DNA of 64,000 bases, taken from Nemophila menziesii. Lineage: Eukaryota > Streptophyta > Magnoliopsida > Boraginales > Hydrophyllaceae. Positions 32,485 to 41,173 of the stretch are shown piece by piece. The position numbers were made by a program, and so were the translations under genes. A model generated the notes under the pieces. The model was not told where the DNA came from and did not search any database. It saw nothing but the letters and a program-made list of their open reading frames with translations. The stretch covers positions 2,480,001-2,544,000 of the forward strand of contig JARWIR010000062.1 in the NCBI GenBank assembly GCA_029959085.1, read 5' to 3'. The stretch's first letter is position 1. The number at the start of each line of letters is the position of its first letter.

Positions 32485-33600
32485 GAGTTAATACGCTCCA
32501 ATACCCCGTATACTATGGGCCGATTGAAAACGTACCCTCCACTATTTTTTTTGTACTAGTTACCCCCAGTATTTGTTTTCCTGACTCCTTACCCCTTGTT
32601 AACGGAACCCGTCAAAAATCACTGTTAGTTGGTCATGTGGGTGAAATTTTGTGACATTGTACCCCTTGTACTAAGTTTTTCGTGACATTTTACCCCTCAA
32701 TTTGGAAGCTAAAGTGTTCTCAAAATATTCGGTTGGTTCTTTGGAGGCTCGCAAAAGATAGATTACCCACGGCTTACAACTCAAATAAACGTGGTTTATT
32801 GGAGTCTCAAGAGTGTGGAATATGCGCTGCGGAGGTGGAAAATAAATCTTATGAGATAAGAACGTAATAGATCACTTATAAGACATCAAAAGGTTGCATG
32901 TGCATTAGTTAGATCATATAGCATCACTAGAAACTAATAATGACCTGCATGCGTTCTAATAGTGTTTTAGTAATGTCTTTTCATATACTAGAATTTGATG
33001 ATACCTAAACCAATCTGGAATAGAATTTCGTTCAATGAAACTCATCCAAAAATTCATCTATTATTGGAATAGGATATGTATCATTTATAGTTAGTTTTTA
33101 AGAGTTTGATTATCAACACAAAAATGCTAAACTTTATTTGTCTTTTTACCAACAAAAGTGGGTATGAGAATAGACTATTACTCAGTTGTTTTAACCTGGC
33201 TTGCAAGAGTTCGTGTACCATCTTTTCCAGATTTTGTAGTGCATGGACAAAGAGCAAACTTAGAAACAAAACAGAAAATGAATTTAGACTTTTCTCCATT
33301 ACCACTTGCCATCGGCTCATACTCCATCAGTCTTTTCTAACCTTACATCATTTTGGTTAGGTATAAAATTAAGTTGTCGAGATGTTGTCCATCTAATGAA
33401 GACACTTAGTACAGGGGGTAAAATGTCACGAAAACTGCGCACATGGCCAGCACGTGACCAACTAACGACGATTTTTGTCGGATTTCGTTAACATGAGTAA
33501 GGAGTCACGAAAACAAATACCAGGGGGTAACCAGTACCAAAAAAACAGTGGAGATAAGTTTTCAATCGGCCCATACATGGGGTATTAGATAGATTTACTC
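32485..33600. mobile_element. Non-autonomous Mutator-type element with long inverted repeats
   Basis: An exact 9-bp target duplication TAAAATAAT at 32476-32484 and 33601-33609, the size made by Mutator-type transposases. Inverted arms of roughly 200 bp: GAGTTAATACGCTCCAATAC... at the left, and GAGTAAATCTATCTAATAC... reading inward from the right end. The arms share TATGGGCCGATTGAAAAC, GTTACCCCC and TTCGTGACATTTTACCCC. No transposase is present. The interior (about 32694-33395) holds a captured LINE fragment and about 500 bp of unidentified sequence. Confidence 0.88.
32688..32867 (+). pseudogene. LINE zf-RVT fragment captured in the Mutator-type element
   Basis: Reads IWKLKCSQNIRLVLWRLAKDRLPTA in part, then NKRGLLESQECGICAAEVE, the zf-RVT motif of LINE ORF2 (compare FMWRAFKNILPTNENL...CDIC in LINE-1). 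It is cut on both sides and lies between the inverted arms. Either the element took it up (Pack-MULE style) or a LINE piece inserted there; no A-tail or target repeat is visible around it, which favours capture. Confidence 0.6.
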
Positions 33601-33774
33601 TAAAATAATTAATAATTTAGAATTTATATGTTTGATAAATTGATCAAATCAAAATTTTATTAAGCTAAAATTTTAGTATAAATGAAACTTTAATTACAAT
33701 AAATATTTATTTAGTTATTAGCTTCATTACAAATATAGATAAACATGGTCACAAGTGCAAAAATTGGTCTTTTT

Positions 33775-34160
33775 TTCTTTTTATACAATGTAAACCGTAA
33801 AGATGAAATCCTAATAAGTTAACCAATTTCAAGTCGTGAGAACTAGGACACCAAACATTGATGCCCCTCCTTCATCCTGAACCTTTGTCTAGCTTTAATC
33901 GCGATATGGTTAGCCATTTCGTTAAATCGACGCGGTAAGTGCTTAAAGTGCATGTTTCCATCTTCTTTCGTAATGAGTTTAATCTGCTTGACGAAATGTT
34001 TGACTTTCTACCACTCAGCTGACAGTGACCTGATACCATGAATAGTCAAGGTTATCCGAGCAGATGTTGATTCATTTCACGTCTCTTGTCTGCTCATTTT
34101 AGCAGCCTCAAGAACAGCGACTATTTCTCCTTTGGCTGTTGAGTCAACCAAAATTGTTTA
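33775..34160 (-). pseudogene. LINE-7 fragment, RNase H end
   Basis: On the minus strand it reads GNMHFKHLPRRFNEMANHIA, clearly the same family as LINE-6 (GNLFFRHLPRRHNGLADRVA), with an upstream piece KGEIVAVLEAAKMS containing the RNase H glutamate. Several stops. It ends in an A-rich stretch (plus-strand T-run at 33772-33782). Confidence 0.75.
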
Positions 34161-34315
34161 AAGTAACTAGTTTGAAGTAAATTAGAAGTAGGATACTAAG
34201 TTACGGAAAAAAACGTTGAATTTTCAAATACTTCTATTTCATGTGTGATGACTAAGTTAATTTGATAACAAGAATAAGATAGTGTAGCTGTAGATAATGC
34301 TACCGTTGGAGTGCG

Positions 34316-35140
34316 ATGACTAAGCATATATTATCTTGTAATTTCTCAAAACAGGTTTGGGCAGGAACAACAATGCAGATCCGAGTCCCTGAAGAGGACC
34401 CTAATTCAATTGGAGACTGGATTACGGACCTGTGTGACTCTCTGGATGCAAACGTATGGGACCCACAGATTTTCATGACATATATACAACTGACACTGTG
34501 GAATATCTGGAAACCGAAAATGAAAATGGTTCACGAATATGTTCACACTGATCCAAAAAATGTTGTGAATTCTATCCTTGCAGGTATGAAAGACCTTTAT
34601 GGACAGAACTGGGAGCCTACTCCACTGGTGCCGCCGGTAGGCCCTGGTGTACCAGCACACAATCCATGGGGTGATGCTGAATTTGCCAACACTAGTTTTA
34701 TTTACACGTGTGATGCGTCTTTTAAAGATAAGACAGAGATTAGTGGAATTGGTATAGTGAAACGTGCGACAATCTCAGGACAACGGGTGACCTTTTCCAA
34801 ACCAATCTGGACAGATTCGGCAGCTGAAGGGGAAGCAATAGCAGTCTTGGAAGCTGCTCAGCTGAGTCTTGCCCATCAGGGGAGTAAGGCTGTTATCTGT
34901 TCAGACAACCTTGATCTTATTCAAGGAATCAAGTCGTTGCCAGCTGCGTGGTGGAAAGTCCGGTCTTATGTCAAGCGGATCAAACAGATTGTCATTTCTC
35001 ATGGGAATCTGTTTTTCAGGCATCTCCCGCGAAGACATAACGGTTTGGCTGATCGTGTTGCGCGTAACGCTAGGCAAGCGGCCAATGTTGCGGATCGTTA
35101 TGACATTTCTGGTTCTTTTACTAGACTATATATCGGCTAA
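34316..35140 (+). pseudogene. LINE-6 ORF2 C-terminus with an intact RNase H domain
   Basis: A 274-codon open frame. The first 15 residues are the end of zf-RVT (HILSC, QVW). Residues about 30-100 form the Trp-rich region (WNIWKPKMKMVHEY). The RVT_3 RNase H domain follows with all acidic residues visible: YTCDASFKD (D), AEGEAIAVLEAA (E), ICSDNLDLI (D), HNGLADRVARNA (D). It is only the tail of a LINE protein of about 1300-1400 residues; the ATG comes from the target joint and expression is not expected. The lack of any stop over 825 bp suggests a fairly young insertion. Confidence 0.8.
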
Positions 35141-35190
35141 TTATTGTACTTCGCACTAGTAGACGGAATTGCCGACCAAAATAAAAAAAA
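34334..35190 (+). mobile_element. LINE-6: 5'-truncated LINE insertion
   Basis: A 13-bp direct repeat TAAGCATATATTA at 34321-34333 and 35191-35203 flanks it, with a short A-rich tail (35179-35190). The left repeat already reads like LINE coding sequence (KHILSCNFSKQVW matches EHLLFHCSWAKAVW of LINE-2), so the 5' joint probably used microhomology and the exact edge is ambiguous. Confidence 0.8.
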
Positions 35191-35290
35191 TAAGCATATA
35201 TTAACTAAGCCTGGTAAGAAAACATGTCAACTTTTCCTAAATTGCTAAAATAGATTTTCCTACCACTTGACACCTTACTTTTCTATTTAT

Positions 35291-36407
35291 GACGTGTAAG
35301 ATTTCAGCCATGCATATCTGTATATTTTCTATATAGTTAGTTAAGAAATACAAAGTATAAATACATCTAAAAATAAAGTTAATTGTTATTGAGTATATAA
35401 GGGATTTAAATATTATATGGCAGATTACTTTTGGAGTCAGGAAGGTATTATCAATTCCGGTTAGAAGAATGATCCCACATAGTTTTTAAGGTGAGAAATT
35501 TAAATAATGTCGAATATAATTTTTTTTAATTCTAATTTAATATTATATAATAATATATTTAATTTAGTGATTTTGGACTTTATATGTTATTATTTATTTG
35601 ACTTATATTATTTCACTATTATATGATTGATTGTATATTTGGGTGGCACAACTTATTTCGTTGTCTATCTATTAATTGTTAATTGATACCGTCGTTGAAT
35701 TGACATACTTAGTCGTCACATATTTGATATTTGATATTGCTATCGATCGATCGTTCAACATGATACAATCGTGTTGCACTGAGCGGCAGTTGACTTTCCA
35801 AGGTTAACACGACCATCATGATCTACTCTTACACGACTCATGTGACAGAGTTCCTTGACCAGTGGGTCATATGTTCGCTGCACCCGGGGGAATTACTAGT
35901 GGAAGTGATAAGGGACCAAGGTTGTGGCGGGAGTCATAAGGTTAAGACCACAGTATCCTTTCCAACGTGATTGTTACTTGCTAGTATACTTAGCTTGTTG
36001 GGTAGTATGGGTTGCCTAGTTTGCAATATACATTTTTCTGATTTATTTATCTCTATATGAATGTTTAATTTATATTTCATATATATATCAGTCTAATACC
36101 AACGTCTTATATATATCTACTGTCCTAGGTTAAAGTCTACATATATCCATTATATATTTTCTCGCTTGGCCAGTGGTAGCTCACCCTTCTTTCCACCATT
36201 CTTTCAAGTAGGAGATAACTTAAGCACATGGACAGTAAGTTCAGGACACCAGAATAAGTTGTAGAGAAAGAGTAAAGACTTTTATTTATTAGTTGTATTT
36301 ATTTCATTTAATTAGTGTATTGTAATAAAAAAATATTTATTTAATTGAATGTATTTTTGTATATATTAAATTAGTAAGATAAACAGACGCATATTCAGGA
36401 CATGACA
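35291..36407 (+). repeat. Element G 3' LTR
   Basis: Direct, diverged repeat of 30789-31920 with many substitutions and small indels. It ends GACATGACA where the 5' copy ends GTGTCACA. Confidence 0.65.
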
Positions 36408-36779
36408 ATACTTGTACAGGGTAAATGATGAAATTTAAAGTCATATACATAATCAAAGTATAAAGATTAAAAATTAATTCAATGAAAAATATCCCAAATT
36501 CAATGAAAGCATAAAAGTAATTCTAGTGTTCATATATAGTTGTTTTTCTCAAGATATGGAGTAATTAGTGCAGAAGGAAATAATTAAAACCAACAATTAA
36601 AATTATAATATTCATGTTATATAGATAAAACTGAATAAGATTACACTAATAATAGTTGATGATGGATAGAGGTGGAATGACATAGAATCCTCATGCCTTC
36701 TCCTCCATTCTTTTCTAGGCATGTAATGATGCTTCCAAAACTATCTAATCTTTAATTTAACCCAAAAATATGATATATG
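36408..36779. other. AT-rich sequence, nothing recognised
   Basis: No ORF, repeat or element end could be supported here. Confidence 0.5.
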
Positions 36780-37300
36780 CTATTTCCAAAACGTTTTTGG
36801 AGTTGTAGGACCCTATTAGATAGCCCAAGTCAACCCAAAAACGTTTCCGAAAGTGTGTAGACTAGTTCGAACCGCAACAACTGCAAATTTAATAAATATT
36901 ACATCTTAACTCCAAATCATGAACCTCCACCTTGTACGCGCTCCTACCTTCAATTTCTATTATGAAACCCTAGAATCCTGCCTGTTTTCGTATAGTGACT
37001 CTAGTAATTCGATATCCAAGTTTTGACGGTGACTCTCTAGTAGTCCAAAAGTAGTTGAATTGTCATCTAACACCGTGGCTTAGGGGTAATCTTGTTTTCT
37101 TGACTTCTAATCATCACTCGGGGTATTTTAGCATCCAAGTAACTAAGAGATGGACACTTAACATACATTTAACATACAAAAGCTCTACAAGTATAAAAGC
37201 CGAAACATGACAAAAAATCTTAACATGTCAAATAATAAGAACAAATCCCTCAACTATCTCCTGAATACCCCCAAAATGATGTCTCGTAATACAATTATTG
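36780..37300 (-). repeat. Probable Athila-type LTR relic (F2)
   Basis: Resembles relic F: GACTAGTTCGAACCGC followed by CTTAACTCCAAATC, compared with GACTAGTTCGAGCCAC ... CTCAACTCCGATTTG at 22240-22300. It ends with AAAATGATGTCTCG near 37276. Strongly decayed; the edges are not defined. Confidence 0.35.
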
Positions 37301-38660
37301 TATAACAGAAAAGGAAACGTCGTTCCTGATAGAAAAAATCTAACATTGAGCGTTGGAGTGCCATTGGGAGCGCACCTCCCTTTAGTCCTGACTTAGTATC
37401 TGGTTTAGGTAGGTTGTGAGAAGTTAGTAGATCCTCAAACCGTCATCAAGATTCACATAAGGTCTAATATGAAGCTTCTTGCTCGATCATTGGGAGTAAG
37501 GTATCACATATATTTACTCTCCTCAATGTATAATTCATTATTCTAGTACCCATGGCCCATTTAACTTTTGGTGGAAAGATTTATCTTTTTTTATTCAAAT
37601 GATAACCCACCTATAAAAAGAATTTGGGTCTTTATTCCTGATTTGGGACAAACACTTACATAATCTCTATTCTCCTATTTTGTCTCTTAAATCTCACTCA
37701 ATCAAACAGAAAAAACTTTTGGGTATCATAACTTGTGGATTTATGGATTTCTTCGAGTACGGATTTACGTCGACTTGGTAAGACAATTCAAATTTGTTTT
37801 CACTACAAGAGGTAATCAGTGATCTCCTCTTTTATTATTTACAAATTTCAAGAAAAGAAACAGGTTGTGTTAGTTGGTGGGTGGAAAATGTCTAGGCTAC
37901 CCTTCATGATTTGAATAAAAATTGACATGATGCATACGTGGCACCAAGTCAACGTTGATTAACCATTGACTAGCAGAAAATAGAAAAAAAGGTTGACAAA
38001 AACCTATTTTCGAAAGATGTCAAAAGGTTCATTTCAAAAGATCAAGGGTTATGAGTAAGATTCAGGGTAAAAATAAAGGACTACCACAAGACTTAACCCA
38101 CCAATCTATTAGTGATGATGTAATAAACAATTTTTTTCACAGATTTAGTTACAAAAATATTCCTAAAAATCATATCTTATACCTATTCTGCAAGTGCCCA
38201 TTAAGTTTCGTCTAGATGGTATCATTTTTTGTCGTATGTCTGGCACTCTTTGCAAACTTGGATGTGTGTCTATTTGTTCTTCTCGAAATATGATTGATTG
38301 ATTGATATCGAGCCGTAAACTTCAACCAACTGGTTGATCTTCCTGATAGCCGGTTGAATCCTCCAATTTGCCACTGACAATCACCTATACCTTGTATTAC
38401 TTTAAGGTTGTAGGATAAAACTGTCCCTCTTTATTACAAATTCCTTATAAAATTATATGGTTTCCAAGAATGCTTGTACTCTTAAGGTGTAATAAACAAT
38501 TAAAATACCTTTAAAATTATCATTTTAGCCTGACCAAAACTTCATAAAAGTTGAATTTAACAACAGGTATAATTTAATTAAAATAAACATCAAATAAGAA
38601 AGTTGCATAACTTAATTATAAGTATTCACCATTTTTTTTTTGGTTCGATAGTGCACGTAT
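37301..38660. other. Intergenic region beside the S-protein homologue
   Basis: No supported gene. A stretch near 37345-37395 (TTGAGCGTTGGAGTGCC, then GGGAGCGCACCTCCC) resembles the R/U5 text of Tat-type LTRs, but too little is left for a call. The rest is AT-rich. The part nearest 38660 is downstream of the gene on the minus strand and would contain its 3' UTR. Confidence 0.4.
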
Positions 38661-39092
38661 TCACCACTTAAATTGTGGAATCCATGTAAAATTATTAGTA
38701 CTGAGATAGAAATCATCGTTTGCGGTTGTCGTCACTAACCAATAACATTTCGCTGCTTCTAGACAATTGTCATCCCCATTTTTAGCATCAAATGCATTGA
38801 ATGTCTTTTCCTTTTTGTTCCACGTTACATGACAAGTGAAAACAGTACTTCCATCCCATTTGACTTTAAAATGAAAATTGAAATCTTCACCATCTCGAAG
38901 GGAATGCCTTCCTAGGTCATTGTCTTTGGATTTACAATGCACAATCAAAGGGTTTGACTTTTTTCCGAGGCCGTTGATGATGTGGACATGGTATGTCGCG
39001 AATAAGCTATAAGTGTATCCAGCGGCTTGATTCATGTAAGCAATATAAATCAGAACCACAATAGTGGTACAATAACTAATTCTGTATTTCAT
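38661..39092 (-). CDS. S-protein homologue (Self-incomp_S1 family), secreted
   Basis: 143 residues, intronless, the usual size for the plant S1/SPH family. A hydrophobic signal peptide covers about residues 8-24 (TIVVLIYIAYMNQAAG). The mature part has family signatures: HVHIINGLG, the HCKSKDNDLG block, FHFKVKWDGSTVFTCHVTW and a late Cys pair in DNCLEAAKCYWL, plus one NFT glycosylation sequon near the C-terminus. Founding members are the Papaver stigma self-incompatibility ligands; most homologues in other plants are small secreted proteins of unknown role. A TATA box lies about 45 bp upstream of the ATG. It is the only apparently intact host gene in the window. Whether it acts in self-incompatibility cannot be told from sequence. 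Confidence 0.9.
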   Translation of the reverse strand: MKYRISYCTTIVVLIYIAYMNQAAGYTYSLFATYHVHIINGLGKKSNPLIVHCKSKDNDLGRHSLRDGEDFNFHFKVKWDGSTVFTCHVTWNKKEKTFNAFDAKNGDDNCLEAAKCYWLVTTTANDDFYLSTNNFTWIPQFKW

Positions 39093-39133
39093 TTTTCAAC
39101 ACAACGATATGATCAAGATTTTCAAATGGATGG

Positions 39134-39141
39134 TTTATATA
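39134..39141 (-). promoter_or_regulatory. TATA box of the S-protein homologue
   Basis: Minus strand TATCTATATAAACC, 42-49 bp upstream of the ATG at 39092, giving a short 5' UTR. Confidence 0.55.
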
Positions 39142-39200
39142 GATATATGCATCTTTTATATAGTGTGATATATATAATGTCTTTAGACTATAGCTTACGA

Positions 39201-39231
39201 TCCGTTTGACCAAAAAAAAAAAAAAAAAAAA
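39201..39231 (+). mobile_element. LINE micro-insertion: 11 bases plus A-tail
   Basis: TCCGTTTGACC followed by about 20 As lies between two exact 16-bp copies AGACTATAGCTTACGA (39185-39200 and 39232-39247). The last bases before the tail (TTTGACC) resemble the end of LINE-2 (TTTCGACC, then As). This is what target-primed reverse transcription would leave if it stopped almost at once. Confidence 0.75.
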
Positions 39232-39264
39232 AGACTATAGCTTACGAGTTTGACTGCAATTGTA

Positions 39265-39455
39265 TAATTTTGAATATTGTGATCATGCTTTATATGAATC
39301 TTGGCCTTTAAAGAGTTCGTCCAAAAAAAAAAGAGTTATATATTTTAAATATTGTTTTCCCAAATATAAACAAGTAAACCTAGTATGATCTACATAGATA
39401 TTAGATAATATAGAAAACTAATATGATTTACATAGATAGATATTAAAACACTAAG
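39265..39455. repeat. Duplicated segment, copy 1
   Basis: Shares GATCATGCTTTATATGAATC, AAACAAGTAAACCTAGTATG and TCTACATAGATA with 47265-47440 in the same order and orientation. The two copies flank the fold-back units and LINE-2. Confidence 0.7.
39318..39329 (+). mobile_element. Second LINE-like micro-insertion
   Basis: CGTCC plus about seven As between two 8-bp copies AAAGAGTT (39310-39317, 39330-39337). The paralogous stretch near 47318-47345 lacks this CGTCC-A block. Evidence is weaker than for 39201 because of the low complexity. Confidence 0.5.
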
Positions 39456-39459
39456 GTCT

Positions 39460-40560
39460 TATTCAGATCATAAAAATAAGATATATTTTTGTTAAAGATG
39501 CTTAATAAAAATATTTAATTATTAAATTAAATTTTTAATAATTTATTTAATAAAAAAATATTAATGAAGCAATTATTTATAAAAAACATTTATTTTTTAT
39601 TTTTTTATACTTTTACTATCTTTATTATTAATTATATTATTTTATTTCTAATATAATATTTATTTTTGAATATTAAACAAATAATAAGGTATTTCCACAA
39701 TCATGACCATCACTACCACCACCATCTATTTAGCCGCCACCACAACCATCACCACCTCCACCACCACAACCACCACCACCACCACCACCACCACCACCAC
39801 CTACTACTAAAATCATCATACACGCGCATCCGTGAAATTTTTTTAAAATCGTCACAACTAATTCTAAAAAATAAAAAAAATAACAAATTTGCATTTTTGG
39901 ATAAAGCAAATTAATATTTACGTTTATGATTTTTTTAAATTTTTTTATTTTTTTATTTTTCTTTCGCAGATACGGATTTTCATGTTTAAAACATGAAATT
40001 CACTGTTTAAAACATGAAATTCACTGTTTGAAATAGTGATTTTTTTGCAGACAAAGATTTTCATGTTTAAAACATGAACTTTCGTGTCTGCAAATAAAAC
40101 ATTCAAAAAATTCTAAAAAAAAATCGTAGACGTAAATATTAATTTGATTCAACCAAATATAATAATTTTTATTTTTTTTTGTTTTTCTTAAAAGTAGTTA
40201 TGACGATTTAAAAAAAGAAAATCAAGGACGCGCAAGTGTTTATTAGTTTTTGTTTTGTTTTTTTTCTAATTTCTTTTTTCTTTTTTTAATTACTATTTGA
40301 AGGGGCATTTTGGGTTTCTTCTTTTTAATTACTATTTGTAGGGGTATTTTAGGGTTGAGGCGTTTTTTTATAAAGAGTCTTATTTTAAATACCTTTTTAT
40401 TAATAATTTTTTTTAATAGCCATTTTTTTATTATTAACTTTAAAAGTAATAGGTATTTTCTATTTATATTTTTTATATTTATCAAAATAGCAATAGAAAT
40501 CTGTTTGGCCTTAAAAAATGAAAACAATTCTTTAGAAAAACTATATCAAAAAGGGATTAT
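39460..40560. repeat. AT-rich fold-back unit 1
   Basis: Contains two facing arms: about 39826-39960 (CGCATCCGTGAAATTTT, AAATCGTCACAACTAATTC, AATTAATATTTACGTTTATGA) and their inverse at about 40100-40235 (ACGTAAATATTAATTTGA, GTTATGACGATTT, GGACGCGCAAG). Between the arms are small palindromes CATGTTTAAAACATG (39981, 40061). A CAC/CCA microsatellite precedes the left arm (39705-39800). The same organisation recurs in unit 2, so the units form a tandem pair. No transposase is present and no target repeat was assigned. Confidence 0.65.
39705..39800 (+). repeat. (CAC)n microsatellite
   Basis: Imperfect then perfect CAC/CCA triplets; the related stretch in unit 2 is 40765-40865. Confidence 0.85.
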
Positions 40561-41076
40561 TGTTGATAACATCCTCATTAAGCTCTCTAATTATTTTTTT
40601 ATGCCTTCAATAATTTATATTATAAAAAATGCCTAATAAAGTAATTATTTATAGAAAACATGCCCTTTATATTTTTCATACCTTTACTACCCTTATTATT
40701 AAATATATTATTTATTTTAATACAATATTAATTTTTAAATATTAAACAAATAATAGGGTACTTCCACCACCACTACCACCACCACCATGTATTTAATCAC
40801 TACTACAACCACCATAACCACCACCATAGCAAGCACCACCACCACAATCACTACCACCACCACATACTACTACTAATTCCATCACACACGCGCGCGTCCG
40901 TGAATTTTTTTTAAAATCGTCATAACTAATTCAAAAAAAATCAGAAAAATTAAAAATTTGCATTTTTTGATAAAGAAAATTAATATTTACGTGTATGATT
41001 TTTTTGGTTTTTTTGATTTTTTTGGTCTTTTTGTTTTTTTTTAATTTTTTTTTCGCAGACAACAAAATTTACTATT
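40561..41076. repeat. Fold-back unit 2, left part
   Basis: Repeats the order of unit 1: TAAAGTAATTATTTATAG, TATTAAACAAATAATAGGGTA, the CAC microsatellite (40765-40865), then the left arm GCGCGTCCGTGAATTTT ... AATTAATATTTACGTG. It is cut at 41076 by LINE-2, inside the loop between the arms. Confidence 0.65.
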
Positions 41077-41173
41077 GTTCTTTATTACTTTGGCGAGGAT
41101 AAGATTTCTTAAAATCACTATTAAGTGCTTTATTTCAGTCTCTTTTACATTTATATTCTAGAACCTTTTAGTA

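Larger units (their letters stand above)
30789..36407 (+). mobile_element. Old LTR element G with Met-type primer site
   Basis: Two diverged direct repeats (about 30789-31920 and 35291-36407) enclose 3.4 kb. TGGTATCAGAGC follows the left copy by 3 nt. Shared text includes AGTTTGCAATATACATTT and the block near CCAGTGGTAGCTCACCC. No gag or pol reading frame was recognised inside; the interior is filled by a Mutator-type element and two LINE tails. No clear target duplication was found. It could be a non-autonomous or a fully decayed gypsy element. Confidence 0.7.

Noticed and set aside
33081..33491. Short ORFs inside the Mutator-type element
   Set aside because: No recognisable domain in either strand; they may be parts of a captured gene, but the frames are too short to support a call.
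37345..37395. Tat/Ogre-type LTR fragment
   Set aside because: One short stretch resembles the TGAGCGT-GGAGTG text of those LTRs, but no LTR pair, primer site or coding part was found.
39666..39914. His-rich ORF across the CAC microsatellite
   Set aside because: A microsatellite reading frame, not a gene.
40310..40636. 108-codon Phe/Ile-rich ORF between the fold-back units
   Set aside because: T-rich DNA gives hydrophobic chance frames; no start context or homologue, and unit 2 does not preserve it.
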